Shown here one piece after another: positions 1 through 12,899 of a DNA stretch of 64,000 nt. The position numbers and the translations under genes are program-made. Source of the stretch: Siphonodentalium dalli (Eukaryota > Mollusca > Scaphopoda > Gadilida > Siphonodentaliidae); the NCBI GenBank assembly GCA_032622095.1, contig CP136067.1, forward strand, positions 52,677,899 to 52,741,898. The letters are read 5' to 3'. The notes beneath the pieces are model-generated. The model did not search any database. It was not told the origin of the DNA and was given only the letters and a program-made list of their open reading frames with translations. The stretch's first letter is position 1. Every line of letters starts with the position of its first letter.

Positions 1-186
1 TTGAGTAAAAATCAATTCCTCGGCCAGGTTTTTAAGATTCAAAGTCAGTCAAAGTTGACATTTTTCGAATTTGTTTTTAATTGAATGCATTTTACTCTAT
101 ATTTTAATGATTGTATTTCCGTTCTCGTTACAGATGTGCCAGGTCAGTATTCTCGATCATCTCCAGCCCTGAAGCCATCGTGAACT

Positions 187-720
187 TCAACGTAGATCAT
201 GACATGAAACTCTACTCAGGCTAACGCCCGTATATATATAGAGATCATATTCCGCCAGTACACAACCTTTGAACTTTTTGAAGTTTTTACAGGGAACCTT
301 ATGAAGCTGAAAAAATTACGCGGGGAATATATTTCTTAGTTATTATATCTGTTCCTTAATAATGTACTCCAATGTAAGTGAAGGTCCTGACTAAATTTTT
401 CGATTTAAGTGACTATGTGAGCGATTTTGCTTCGCGTCGCTTACAATTATGTAATTTCTCTTGGTTAATTAATTCAATGTTTATTGCGATATCGGCTCAG
501 AAAAGTCACAGAAAAGCATGCAATTTCGAGTTGGGACCTTCTCCTTCGGTGAATTACATTATTAAGGAACAGACAATAACTAAGAAATATATTCCCCGCG
601 TTATTTTTTTTACTTTATAAGGTTCCCTGTAAACATTTCAAAAAGTTCCAAGGTTTTGTACTGATCTCTACAGGCTTTAGCCATAGTAGAGATTCATGGC
701 ATGATCTAACATCAACGTAG
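187..720. repeat. Long inverted repeat (fold-back element)
   Basis: The arms at about 187-365 and 553-720 are reverse complements with scattered mismatches. The shared core includes GCGGGGAATATATTTCTTAG and GTTCCTTAATAATGTA near the inner ends and CAACGTAG at the outer ends. About 190 bp of unrelated spacer separates the arms. The short open frame at 378-620 lies across the spacer and one arm and shows no protein similarity, so I do not call it a gene. The structure fits a fold-back or MITE-type DNA element; no target duplication was identified. Confidence 0.75.
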
Positions 721-3700
721 CCGTTGCTTACTTCAAGATGGCAACGAAACGGGAAAGCAGCGACAATACATTTAGATCAGTTTTGGTTTAGAATGATATT
801 CAGATGACGCTGGTTGAAATTGAATTTGTGTGACTATATATCCTGTTTGTTAAAGGGGCAATAACTGAGTGTTATACTTGTGCTCCGATTATGTTGTGAG
901 CTATTCTTTATTCCAATTATTTATGTTTAACCTATTATAAGGCAGATTATTGTAATGGCGTTCAATGTGATTAATATACCACTTGGTTCTTGACCTCATG
1001 TTACGTATGATATGCGCGCAACAAAAAGGTGTTGGTCTGTTATGAATTGATTAACTGCTCATTTATCTTTATGGCTCGTTCAATATAATTTTAATGTGAC
1101 GTAAATTATGTGCAGGAATGGAAGATAACATATCGACATTCACCAACACCCACCTTATGCGCATTGTATGATGACCAAATGTTATAAACCGACTGGACGA
1201 ACACACATGTACATGTACTGTGTATAAGCTGAAACGCACATTGTCTTTTCTTTTTTTTTTACATGTGAGCATTATGAATGCTGGTAGTTTATATTCAAAA
1301 TCCCAAAATATCTTATATGTTTTTGGTGATTGTTTGAGAGACATTAATCTTGGTGGCAATGGCTGACCTTCGAATGTCAGCATGTTCCCTTGTGCAATTT
1401 AACTACAATATGACAATGGTCGACAAAAGATTGTTTTATTTACTGTTCTGAAACCTGTGTTTTCAAGATACATGCACAATTTAGCTAATTCGTTTTGTTT
1501 TGTTTTTTCTATTGCATACTCTCGTGGATAGATGTCGCCACGGGTAAGTAAACTCGTACCACGGATCAGATTGAATGTTATACATTGTCGAATACATAGT
1601 GATCACGGTTTTGTCCAATTTCAACCTCTATCAATTTAAGGGCGTATATGGTGATAATACTTTCATATGATTAGTAGTTTATGGTTAACCTCCTCAATTT
1701 AGCATATATACAAATGACAAATATATACATGTTATATAAATATGCATGCAAATGTTATACTAATCACAATACTAATCACAATATTAATCTTACAGTGTTT
1801 ACGTCATGTCACACGCATGCGGTCGGGTTCTGACATTTTCAAGTTTCAAGTGTTAGTGAGGTCGGTGATAATCTAAAGAATTTAGAAATGGGAAGGCATA
1901 CATAGAGGTTCCCGAATACCAGTTGCCCTTTTAAAACCTGATGAGCAATATCACATGCGTGTGATCGAGCGAAATAAAATTTCCAATTAAATTATTTACT
2001 GGACATCAATGTTGAGTATTGGAACTTGAGAACGTGTGTCGTCATATTACCTTCTCGGGTGAAATTAGACAAGGGTTTCAGACATCGAATTCAGAAAGTA
2101 GCATACATCATATGTATTATAACACTGTAACACCAACATATAATAACTCGCCGACGTAGGTAATGGTTGTTTACTTTCAACTTTCAAAATACATTGTCAT
2201 TCACAAATTGCAAGGACGCATGTGCGTTTGTGAGTTATTATCGTTAAAATGGTACCCATATCACGAGTGAAACGGATCCAATGTGTCATTTACACATGTA
2301 GCAGATTGATTCATGATTTGGCGGATCACGTTTCCCACAACACCCGATCCTCATAGCATTATCAGATACACAGACACTTAAAGATAGTCTATCTCTTTTA
2401 GTTCCCTGGATATAAAATATTAGACATGAATCGAAGACCCCTGTCCGGAAATGCTTCTATCGGTTAATATTGATTATATTTCTAATATTTTCTGGTCTAA
2501 AACGTGTGGTTGTTTAGCTAACGAACAGAAGTGGTTACTGTAAACAGAGACTAGAAATGTCTTTGTGTAATTTTGTAACACATAAACGTTAATTAGACTC
2601 ATTGTCGCTTATACATATGTAATAAAACAATACAAACAATCAATCTGGGACATTTGACGTTCGGAGCATAGCTACGGGAATACCATAATGATGTCCCATT
2701 TAATCATCTCATTTTATAATAAAATATTCGAAGTAAAATCAATATTAATTGATCAAAGCGTTTCCGGACTTGGGTCTTCAATTCATATCTATTATTTTAT
2801 ACCCACGAAACTATTTCAAAATTGTTTCATGAAGAGTTAATCCATCTTTAATCGCGGATAATCTTTTACCATCAAAAGATACTTAATTATGCACCATATA
2901 CGGCCATCGATCCCACCACGTTATATGCAACTTAATAATGGTATTGCTGCGGACAGAGTATGGTAAGGGTGATAACCCAATATAGAACGTACTTTCAACG
3001 AAATAACGGATATCTCTGAAACAATTTGCAACATCACAATGATCAACTTTGGTCATATGTAAGTCAAATTCACATATTGGGTGGGTGGGCTTGTTGAGAT
3101 TTTGCGTCATTCTTCTGAAAAAAACCGCTCTTTAAATACAAAAATGAGTTCTCATCTATTTGTGTACCTTATACGCCAATCGAGCCCACCGTTACGGTCT
3201 TTAAATCTTAATACTGAAATGTCCACGGGCACAACATGATGAATATATTGACGAAATACCGGATATATTCAGAAATTAATTATAAAATAAATTAAAAAAA
3301 ACATTTTTATAAAGCGATTCTTTTAAGAACGTTTTTATCCGAAGAAATTCAAATTGATTAAATAACGGAGATATTCAGAACTGAAAATATAAAGAGCGTT
3401 TTTAAAGAGCGTTTTTTCTTCTTGAAGAAGTTATTTTAAATACCATATATTACATATAGTAATTTCCATTCCGTTTCTCTATTTCAGAATTGTCCAACAA
3501 TGGTGAGTTATATCGTTGCTATATAGACAAATACTGTGTGTTACTGACGAATTAGCAATTAGTGGAATTTTACAACTAGTCATACATATATATGGAAACT
3601 TAATAAATGTACATACGCCCTTTTCCACACATTCTATACACAGAAAACTGAAGTATGGTACAATATGGTTTATTGCCACCAGAACACATCGATGCGATTC

Positions 3701-4300
3701 GTTGGTGAATGACTCTCCAATCAGAGTGCATGCATGCAAGAATATATCAATCAGATGTATTTAATGGAAGGACAACTAACTAACCAAATCACCTCTGAAT
3801 CGTGGAATACAATGCCCGTCGGTTCCGCGCACACACCGAATACACTAATGGACCACATAACACCATGCATGCCAGTTACTGTGTTCACAGTGTAGTTCCA
3901 GCAGTACATTCTAAATATTTACGGGGTGCGCATGCAATGAGTCATGCAACGGAGGTCGGGGACGCTATTGCATGTGCTTATACGCGAAACCACACGCATG
4001 TATATGTCCATGTGGAACGTCGCGATTACCCTTTGTGTATATGTACGACTAGTCCTGGTCATCTATCCTCGTGTGGAAATGACAGACGTCGGTTTGTCGC
4101 CATCTCATTTGCACTTTAAAATCTCCCTCAGAGGATCGCGATTATACTGAATGTTGTTCATGCAAGAAATCTAGATACAAATGTAGCTCATGCATTGACC
4201 GACATTTAACTGAAGTTGCACAGAAGCCGATGCACAGGGGTCCGGGGACTTATAATTTGTTGGCAGCATTATAACACCATGACAATCTCCGTTTCAAAGC
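721..4300. other. Gene-poor AT-rich stretch
   Basis: No convincing coding exon of normal size is visible. The open frames here are short, AT-rich and overlap on both strands. Two very short segments at 1,532-1,543 and 3,488-3,502 are bounded by good splice-site consensus and are discussed as possible microexons. The stretch around 3,290-3,440 repeats an AAGAACGTTTTTATCC-like phrase. Otherwise I see nothing to name. Confidence 0.5.
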
Positions 4301-4535
4301 AATGAAAGAATTTGAGTGCCCGTCCGAAGGGCGGCACGGGGACTGTGATGGGCTCATCCGTGGATCGCCCTTACGCCCTGTCTTGATTATTCTTTTGTCG
4401 TTGTTTCCTTTCCATCAGTCAGGCCGCGGGTCGGGTGGAAAAGTCTTGAGTCTGGGCTTTGTCATCGTCGTAGGTGTCTTGCACCTTGTCTGTGCCTTGG
4501 CTCAGTCTTTGCCTTTATCTTGCCTCAGCTTTTTG

Positions 4536-4826
4536 GAAAATGCGGGACGATCCAGCGGTGTCGCTGGGTTGCGCATTTTCTCTTGGTTGTCCTGGCCCGG
4601 GACCATCCAATAGGCGCATTGGACTGCGGGTTCCTAAGAGAGTACGGGACGGTCCAGTGATTCCACTGGACTGCGTGCTCTCTTCTAGTTCAGCCCGGGA
4701 CGGTCAAATACTACTATTAGACTGTGGGATTTCTCTGTTTCAGGATACGGGACGGTCTAGCATAGCCTGCTGGACTGCGTATCCTAAACCCGGGACGGTC
4801 CAATAAGCCTATTGGACTGCGTGTAT
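4536..4826 (-). repeat. Chain of six hairpins behind a LINE fragment
   Basis: Six units about 50 bp apart each carry a core of the form GGGACGGTCCA, a short loop, then TGGACTGCG (plus-strand reading), so each folds on itself. In units 1, 3 and 5 the flanking outer stems differ in sequence but still pair: GAAAATGCG with CGCATTTTC, AGAGAGTACG with CGTGCTCTCT, AGGATACG with CGTATCCT. Inner arms also vary together, for example GTCCAGTG with CACTGGAC and GTCCAATA with TATTGGAC. The other outer stems are weaker. The chain starts directly after the reverse-transcriptase stop codon, so it is probably the LINE 3' untranslated region. Confidence 0.75.
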
Positions 4827-4828
4827 TT

Positions 4829-5390
4829 TCAGCCACGGAGAAGCTGTTTGCGTTGTAAACACTTCCTCATGATGTCACTGCCGTCCACTCTCGCAAGTGT
4901 ACTTTCCTTCAGATCGCGCAGACTCTCTCTGGTGGGTTCCATTTCAGCGATGGTATGCAGATCTACAATACGGGTGCGATACGGTGCTTGCAGTGCCACC
5001 CCAGGGTCTTGTTTTGGACCACCTGTAGCATTTGGGTCGCGTGATTTGCTGCCAGGTTGGTAGCCACAGATGCATATTCCATGATTGGTCTTACGAGCGT
5101 TTTGTAGACTCTAAGCAGTGTGGACATGCTAGCGCCTCATGAAGTTCCTCTCAGCCGTCTGAGAAGATTCACTCGTAGCATGGCCCTCGTGGCTACCTTA
5201 TTCACATGGGTTAACATAGTGAGTTTAGTGTCCATAGTGACGCCTAGGAAGGTAACCTCTTTCGAGGCAACCAAGTCTATGCCAGAGACTTTAAGTTTGA
5301 CCGCCATCTTGCGTCGTCGATTCGAGAACAGCTCAAATTTTGTTTTGTTCGCATTAAACTTAATGCGCCATTTCGAGACCAGTCTCAAAT
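4829..5390 (-). pseudogene. LINE reverse transcriptase, C-terminal fragment, broken
   Basis: This is the thumb and C-terminal part of a non-LTR retrotransposon polymerase. Read on the minus strand it begins near the RT thumb (KFNANKTKFELFSNRRRK, then KEVTFLGVTMDTKLT) and continues through RVYKTLVRPIMEYASV, the usual LVRPILEYAS-type block of Jockey/CR1-like LINEs, to a stop at 4,829-4,831. An in-frame TGA at about 5,137-5,139 and a frameshift near 5,000 break it. The catalytic palm with its DD motif is missing, so the copy is 5'-truncated, as is common for LINE insertions. The clade (Jockey/CR1 group) is inferred from motif style only. Confidence 0.8.
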
Positions 5391-6211
5391 AATAAATAAA
5401 GTGAGTAGATGGGCGCGAAGCGCCCGGGATGGTCGAAATGTTCGAGTGATCTTCCCCTTCACCCCCCCAACCCCCGTCTCAAATTAATCACAGCTTCCAT
5501 TTTATACAAATTTTACACCATGGTAGCAGTAATGCGATTGGTGCAATCAGCTACATTCGGTTTCGCATCCAATCGTATGTTCTCTTATTCTCATCGCTTG
5601 ACGGCAATTCCTTATCGGCATAATTATAATAGGTGAAGCGGAAACAATTAATTGGTTTATTTTACCTATGGTCACAAACTGACACAGCATGGTCAATGTA
5701 TGTTATTTTAATTCACCATTATTGCGATTCTGGGTTGGGTAGCCCGACTTTTTTTCTCATTTTTTTTCGCCTTGTCGTATTTTATGGACGTTAGTTTTGA
5801 AGAATAATGTCCAAGGAAGCGGTAGAGTTGTCAACGAAATAGGTAATTTGAAAAGAAATGTGTTTTTGAAGCCAGTTGCCTCAAAGTTGGCATGAATTCC
5901 TCGAAATGGGGACCTGTGACCCTTCTTGTAATAAATAATACAAAATTTAAAAAAAATGTTCCCGAACCCCTGTATGCTATATAGTGGTACGAAGTCGAAG
6001 TGTTCTGCTCAGCAGGCACGATGTGGGAGAGAGATTATCATGCTCAATGATTGTGTTAATTTTCGAGGGATGTTCAGTGAAAATAAAAGCAGATAATACA
6101 AGTGCTGAAGGATTCATATTATGGTAAATGTTCAGATAATAATGAACTTATTATCTGAATATGTCCTAAGGGAACTACTTTCCAATGCGTATTTATAACA
6201 TAAAGGATTAA
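5391..6211. other. Gene-poor stretch with a decayed coding-like repeat
   Basis: No gene is seen. Around 6,075-6,180 the plus strand matches, with gaps, the minus strand at about 33,735-33,850; the shared phrases are GATAATACAAGTGC, AAATGTTCAGATAATA and ATGAACTT.TTATCTGAA.ATGTCC. The 33.7 kb copy has a longer open frame, so this looks like a worn copy of a dispersed element. Confidence 0.45.
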
Positions 6212-7513
6212 CCGGCCAGGGGGGGGTGTGGGAAAAAAATGCCAGGCACGTATGATCATTTTAATTTTTGCCGGCCTCGGACCACCCACCCACCCAATTT
6301 CTTCCGTTTCCGGCCTTTTTTTCCAGGCAATTTTGGACACCCACCCTTTTTGTCCGTTTCAGGAATTTTTTTCCGGTCAGTTTTGGACACCCACCCCTTA
6401 AATAGTTTATTGCGCGAGATTTTAATAGAACAGTGCATAATGCAGATAATTTTAACGATACTATTTGAATTTATCATATAAGTGTCATTAATTAAGAAAT
6501 GTGTCAACATAATCACATTTCTAGGGATAGGCAGAGTGCCAAAGTTTTTATTAACATTCATTTTCATAATATATAGTGATTATTTGATATTTTTATATTT
6601 GCTATGTGATATATTGCTTGAACCAAATTTGTTATCAAAACATGTGGAAATACAACTGTTCATCCCAGTTCATCCCAGTTTGAAGAATAATGCTAATACC
6701 AAACATAACCATGATATACCCGCATGACTCTTCTTGGGGCATCTCAGAAACCAGAACTGAGGAAACATGTTATAGCGTGTAATGGCAGGCTGATAGTCAC
6801 TGCCTGAAGTATACGTAATAGGCTTCGTAATAATTGGGAATAACATATGGATGGATAGCCCAATCTCACCTCTTTTTTGCTCACGATATCAGTGACGATA
6901 AAATCTTTGTTACTGTGATTAACATTACAAGCTGATTCACATTAACTTGGAAAACAATTTGAAATTTAAACACTCTTAAAAGAGATTTGCCTTATGCGGA
7001 AGAAGAAGAAGAAATTGTTCAAGCTGGCCCGGCTGGCCTTCAATTTATATGTTAAGATTTTATGTTTTACGTTGTCAAAATTCTATTTTATTCCATTATT
7101 TATTATATCTTTATTTCCATGTCACATATGGTCAAGTGTGCGTTCATTTTATTGCTTATTTTCAGCTGAGTTCTGCATATTTATTCTTATTTTGTTGTAT
7201 CAGTAGATGGAATGCTGATTAAATTTTATTTTTCCAATAGCGCAGTTTCTTGTTCTATCATGTTGAATTTGGTTTATTGTTGGTCATTGTGCAACTGATC
7301 CAACTTCTGATAACCTCTATATATAGTATAGCATTGCTATTAACTATATATGACCTGTTTCTGTTCAAAACACAACAAAATAAGACTCAATAGCAGAAAT
7401 GGAAAAAAAAATTGGCACATGGAAAAAACTGCTTTTCGGACCCGAGAGACACCCACCCACCCCATCATACGCCTGGAAATTTTTCCGACCCCCCCCCCCC
7501 CCTGAATCGGCCA
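6212..7513. mobile_element. Element with G-rich terminal inverted repeats
   Basis: The left end reads CCGGCCAGGGGGGG followed by GGGAAAAAAATGCCAGGC and CGTATGAT. The right end, reverse-complemented, reads GGCCGATTCAGGGGGG followed by CGGAAAAATTTCCAGGC and GTATGATGGGG. The ends are therefore imperfect inverted repeats of about 50 bp around 1.3 kb of AT-rich interior without a transposase. Another copy of the same end type seems to lie at about 43,960-44,090. This is a probable non-autonomous DNA element; the class is unknown. Confidence 0.6.
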
Positions 7514-7786
7514 GAATTATTCAAACCTAGTATTGTGGCTTCAGTCATGCTCGCATACCAACTGTATGTGATTTAGACAGGCGTGGGATGCGATATAAAT
7601 GTAGCGCACCACACTTAGTCCAGCCATTCCTTGTTACACTCTGGAACCCATTAAGAATCCTTCTGAACGTGTCAGTACCAGGAGCAACCGATCTTTCATG
7701 TAGCTATCGACACGGCTCACCACGTCGTGTTTAATTGGGAGAAACCATTAAATTATTTTGTGTATTTCTATGTGGAAATGCTATAT

Positions 7787-8206
7787 GTGGACCTCGGTAG
7801 CTCAAAGGTTTAAGTTTTCTAATTGTAGTCGTTGTCAACGCGGAGATTATGAGTTCGAGCCAAAACGACGGACCGCAGAGCTTCATAACGATGGCTATGT
7901 TTTGTGTTAAGCGGAGTGTTACTATAATGTTATGCGCTGTTCAAATATGGCGCATTGTTATGACCATTTAGCAAGGTTTCTCGTATTGTGACTGCTTAGC
8001 ACCACTCACGCGTTAAGGGAGTATTCGGCTCGTGTGACGATAGATCGTGTCAGTATACTAACCTTGTTATGCGGACGAATTTGTCGCGGTTGGGGTTGCT
8101 TCATCGCTGGAAGATGGGAGTGTCAATTGTGCCACGTGTCCTACAACCGAGGTAATAATTGACGGAAAGTCCCTTGAAACTCACTGTGTAAAGTGCTATA
8201 TAAATG
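7787..8206 (+). mobile_element. tRNA-derived SINE
   Basis: The 5' part has the two internal RNA polymerase III promoter boxes of a tRNA-like head: an A-box-like TCGGTAGCTCAAAGG near 7,793 and a B-box-like GAGTTCGAGCC near 7,850. The element ends near 8,200 with AAAGTGCTATATAAATGGATC-type sequence, a common SINE tail phrase. Its head differs from the SINEs at 22.6 and 50.2 kb, so it is a different family or a strongly diverged copy. Confidence 0.65.
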
Positions 8207-9360
8207 GATCGATTCCCAGGCAAATTGCCACCTATATATTTTGAAAGACATAGCAATAGCAAAAATGCATTATAGCAATTTCTAATTAACAGCTTAATAT
8301 GAGAAACACGAGTTAGAAAAACGCAATAACATTCTACCTGTTGCTGCTTTCCCTAAAATTATGCAAAACGAGATCGTCATTGTCCTCATGTCAAGTGACG
8401 TCATGCACATAAATATATGGAAGCCTGTCGTAACGTCGGTATGTAGACAAGCAACGTAGTTATGCATGTACTCAGTCTTTCGAAAACATTTTATAAAATT
8501 ATACTCTATTTACGGGATACACTTGATTAGTGTATGAATCCACGTTTCCACGACAATTAAATCTATGGATGTCAGAAGATCTGAGTAGACACGCACCTCA
8601 CGAGGAGAGTATTATATAGTACGGTTTAACACACATAAATAAAAAAAAACATCATTGCTCAAAGAAATGGAGCATTAAAACAATGGGTTCAGCAAGGTCC
8701 GCTATGTGTAGTCCTACATGTTTATATACAATCGTCGAACGAATGAATATTGATTAATTTTATCTTATGGTTAGTGAATTTTATACGTGCATACATTTAA
8801 TTGTCCCGCAGCCAGCAAGGAGAGGATAACAACATTTTTCAGCATCATCGCAATAATCTTGAATTGTCCACGGTACCACGCGGTTAATGGTGTTAGTAGG
8901 TCAAGAGTATTAATATGTTCTTACTCATTTCTCTGTATTATTTCACTGAAAACGCCCAAATGTTGTGGTTTTTATAATCCATATATTTAGCCTATTTATG
9001 ATTTTATTTTTCAATCGGAGTTCATTGACTTTGATTGTGTCTTCGGAGTGGTTTAAAATTATGGTCTCAACAAATTACAGAAATGTTAAATAACCAAATT
9101 TTGTATAACAAAAAACAAAAACATAGTGGACACGGAATATACTGAGACCGAAGGTATAGAGACCATAATTTGTTTAGACGGACAGCAAACATATATATAT
9201 CAAATTTACGCTAAAACTGAAATTCACCGGATACCGTATATTTTCTCGCGATTGAAATTTTCTGGGTTGATAATATAGGTTTCGAAAACGAGCTTCTTGA
9301 ATTTCGTTCTCAGTTACGACTTGCCAATCTCATTCTCAGATAGTCTTATATGGGATATCG
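8207..9360. other. Gene-poor stretch
   Basis: Nothing convincing is seen. Open frames are short and AT-rich, and no splice-flanked frame stands out. Confidence 0.5.
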
Positions 9361-10215
9361 GTTCTGTGGCCAGAACCATAGTAGCCACAGGGAAATATTT
9401 TATATGCGTGTGATACCACGCAAAGGCCGTCAAAAAATGAGGGAAACCGGGCCAAATATCCGCATCCATTTTGTTTTTCGAAAATTGGGATGAAATCGTG
9501 CATGAGGGTCAAATATGGTATTCGTTGTTACCAAGCCGGCTGTGTTACCAGAACCATGTTACCAACGCCTATCAATCGATGGGGAACCAACCCATTTATA
9601 GACGCATCTAATTGTTCGAAAATTGGGCGAAAGTCGTGCATTGGGGGGGGGGGTCAAAATAGCACTTTTCATTACTAAATCGCCACTGTGACCAGAACCA
9701 TGGTAGCCACCAGGGAACACTTGAACATTCATGCGGTGATACACCATGGCTGCCAATAGATGACGACTCCGGCCCAATAGCCGCATCCAATATTTAAACA
9801 ATTGGGCTGAAGTCGTGGACGGGGGTCAAACTAGAAAATATGTAAGTATTTCTTTGGTAAATCGGTTATGTGGCCAAAACAACCGGAAATCATTGCATAT
9901 TAATGTGGTGCCACCACATGACCATCCACAAAGCACGAACCCGTCCAAATAGCCGTGAGCGTCCAATATTTTGAAAATTGGCTGAAGTGTTCGCATGGGG
10001 GGGGGGGGGTCAAAATAAGACGTTTTGTTCCTAAATCGGCTCTGTCGCCATGCAGATGTACAGTGGCCACCCGTAAATCATTGCCACCCCATGGCCGTCC
10101 ACAATTGAGGACGCATCTATTTATTTTTTCTCGAAAATTGGGCTAACGTCGTGCATGGAGGTCAAATTAATAAAGTGCACTTCGTCACTACGAAACTGGA
10201 CTGTCACCATGCACA
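9361..10215 (+). repeat. Diverged tandem repeat, about five units
   Basis: A unit of roughly 140-180 bp is repeated about five times with many changes. Each unit contains TCG(or T)GAAAATTGGGCTGAAGTCGTGCAT, a run of G, GTCAAAATA, AAATCG-CTCTGT and CCAGAACCATGGTAGCCAC. The G run varies from three to ten bases. Short open frames here follow the repeat and are not genes. Confidence 0.75.
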
Positions 10216-11436
10216 GTTGCATGAGATGAGATAAAGCTGACACCTTACGTCAACTGCAAGAACCGATTGCTGACACACATACATACAACAATATATACTA
10301 GTCTATATATCTCAACCCCAATAATATTTACTCGTGAACTAAGATCGTGTCAAAAGCAATAAGGACCAGTCAGGTTTACACCATAGCTCCCTATGGAACT
10401 AGTGGTTGCACATTAGCCCGTAATATGACCCATGGTACCAATTAATATATCGCTTCAAACTATCTATCTTATGAATAAAAAGACAATTTGTGGTTATTAA
10501 TGTCGTTTTTCAATTGGCCGTATAAGTAGTATCAACACCATTGATGAGGTTTGACATGGCATGCTGTGTATATCTGACAATTTTCCTGGTCTAGAGATAC
10601 CAGTTCATAACAAAAATACTTCCATGGTAATGAATATCATCAAAAATATTTATAAAATGATTTTATCTATATATCCCAGAATTAGATGAGGAGAAATGAT
10701 TATTTTCTATCCTGCCTTGACCTATGACCTTAAAAAAACCTCAATGTCCCAGACCTCACGTCAACAAGTTAAAATCAGCTGAAAGAAATATCTATCTTGA
10801 ACAAATTACAGGCCACATTCCGTTCACATTTTGCAACGAAGTGTGAAAAACGACCACTTTATTAACCATACCCCCAATATTTAGACACTTCTTGTTGCGG
10901 AAGGGTAGTGGCCCTTCCGCCATATCCGAGGCAGTAAACTGTGAACTCAAGCTTGCTATCATGTATTTTCTAAAGCCAGAGGTACCAAGCTTTCGAAAAA
11001 CACAATGACAATTTGCCCCCAATTTTGGTACCAACAAGCTCATATTTTCCCTGGTTACTCATAGACTAATTCTTATTCTTACATCATGCATACAAACGTG
11101 TAAGCTTTGCGAAGATCAATCCGATGCTAAAATCATACAGTGAAATCATTTTAAGTTCATTGAGGTGTATTAATCGTTGATTTCCTGGTTTGTCCAAACC
11201 ACGAAATCAGTAGCCAACGAAATAGTTGATACTATACATTAATTTTGAAGGGCATAATACCTATGCACAATGTAAAGAAATATTGAACGTTATGTATGTT
11301 TTCGATGTATGTCGTAAAATTTGTATAATATAACACGGAATTAAGGCGAGACGAAACGTAATAGTTTATAGTATTAAAGACCTGAGTAATATTTGAAGCG
11401 CAAATTTACTTAGTGTATATCGCATTTTATATTATA
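10216..11436. other. Gene-poor stretch
   Basis: No supported gene or clear repeat is visible. The 83-codon frame on the minus strand at 10,792-11,043 has no recognisable motif or convincing splice sites. Confidence 0.45.
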
Positions 11437-12216
11437 CTAGAAGGTGACCCGACTTCGTCCGGGGTTTGACCTTGAATTGTCTATTTTGAAGGCCAAGGTC
11501 AAGTGGGGTCACGATTTGACCCGTCCAAAACACTGCCCGAACAAAAGTACCCGACAAAAGTACCCGTCGAAATCAATCCGGTTTTACCCGATTTGACCTT
11601 TTAACCCGATTTGATTTCCACTCAAGTATATAAACGCGCCTCATATACACACGCTCATTAATTATCAAGTTTCAACGTAAAGATAAATTACCATCGGTGC
11701 CCGAGATATCGCCAAGACGTCTGAAACAGTCAAATGCATCGGCCGGTTAAGCGTTAACGTGATCTAACGTTATGACCTCTAACGACGTCATAGAAGTTAC
11801 GCATTGTTTTTATCCTGATGGAAGATAGTACCACTTCTTCTTGATAATTGAGGCAGATAACTAAAACGGATACATACGCATTATATATCGTTGGAAAGAG
11901 GAAACACGAAATATTCTCACAGTGTCATTGTTATGACTGGAGTTTAATTATTCGCGCTGTTTCGAATCGATTTGTAAGCACCGAACTCAAATGAAAGTCC
12001 CGTAACACAGCGTAAAAACAGATTTGACCTCGGCACGTGAAAAGTTGACCTCGGATCTAAAAATAAATATGCCTATGCCACCCGCCGGCCGAAAATACTC
12101 CCACATACCAAGTTTCATCGAAATCGGGTCGGCCGTTTTCGAGTTCATCGCGAACACACAGACCACAGACAGACCACAGACAGATACACAGACAGATCTT
12201 CCAAAATATATAATAG
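11437..12216 (+). repeat. Solo copy of the CTAGAAGGTGACCCG element
   Basis: The copy begins CTAGAAGGTGACCCGACTTC and ends ATCTTCCAAAATATATAATAG, the same ends as the array at 29.0-32.5 kb. Its interior matches the last, divergent member of that array (31.8-32.5 kb): both contain CATCGGCCGGTTAAG, GCACCGAACT.AAAT and AACAGATTTGACCTCGGCACG. The 3' part carries CATACCAAGTTTCATCGAAA and an ACAGAC-rich tail. A dispersed non-coding mobile element is likely; no coding capacity is seen. Confidence 0.8.
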
Positions 12217-12454
12217 ATAGCATTGAGAATATGACGCTTAAAACCTATATATTTGAAATTATTCGGTCGAGAGAAAAAAACAGCATGAAAAACATGTTTT
12301 AGTATGGAAATACGTGTAGCAATGTTTGTTTTCAATAGTTATGTAATTGTTTTGAGCCGGGTGTAATTCATTGACCCCTTTTGTGGTTTTCGAATCGTCG
12401 CGCAAAGAATTGCAGGCGAGCAAATGGACCCCTTTCTAACAAAGTGAGCATGCA

Positions 12455-12660
12455 ATCTATATATATATATATAAAAGAGTAGGATATGTCCGTCTGTCCG
12501 TCTCTCTGTCTGTCTGTCCGCATTTTCTCCCAGACTGTTGGTCCGATTTCAACCAAATATGGTGTGGTGACTCAGTGTACCCGGCGGAGGTTATAACGGC
12601 GTTAGTTTTTTTTTCTTCAAAATTTTAATATAAAAAAATGTAATTAAAAAATTAAAAAGA
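12455..12660 (+). repeat. Dispersed repeat with TCTGTCCG-rich head
   Basis: The copy starts TATATATATAAAAGAGTAGG, runs through (TCTG/TCCG)n, TTCTCCCAGACTG.TGGT.CGATTT, TATGGTG.GGTGACTC and GAGGTTATAACGGCGTTAG, and ends in poly-T/AT-rich sequence. A second copy at about 42,836-43,000 has the same order of phrases. No coding capacity is seen. Confidence 0.7.
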
Positions 12661-12789
12661 CATAAAAAATAAATGTTTGTTAATTTGAGCAAATAGCTCA
12701 AAATTTTTACCCCCATCCAAAGAAAAGTAATTTAGAAGCTTTAATTCGGATTATGCATCTTTTAGACTGATCATTCTTTTATATTTCAG

Positions 12790-12816
12790 TTCAGAAAGCG
12801 AGAAGTCCTTCATTCG
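12790..12816 (+). CDS. Candidate 27-nt microexon of an unknown plus-strand gene
   Basis: The segment lies between a good acceptor (TTTTATATTTCAG) and a consensus donor (GTGAGT). It is nine codons long with phase 0 at both ends and reads FRKREVLHS. Joined to the next candidate exon at 14,136 it continues in frame into LEKLAETE, which would extend a charged, leucine-spaced helical stretch. The fit of phase and sequence character is the only support; chance splice sites cannot be excluded. Confidence 0.4.
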
Positions 12817-12899
12817 GTGAGTAAAACATAGATTTACTTCTTGCTCGAACTTATTCAAATTGAACCTTAACCACCTGTCCGAGACAAAATGTTCAGCGG

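Noticed and set aside
4302-4828. Plus-strand frames of 103 and 110 codons over the hairpin chain
   Set aside because: They read through the LINE 3' hairpins on the antisense strand; repeated RDGP-like words come from the hairpin core.
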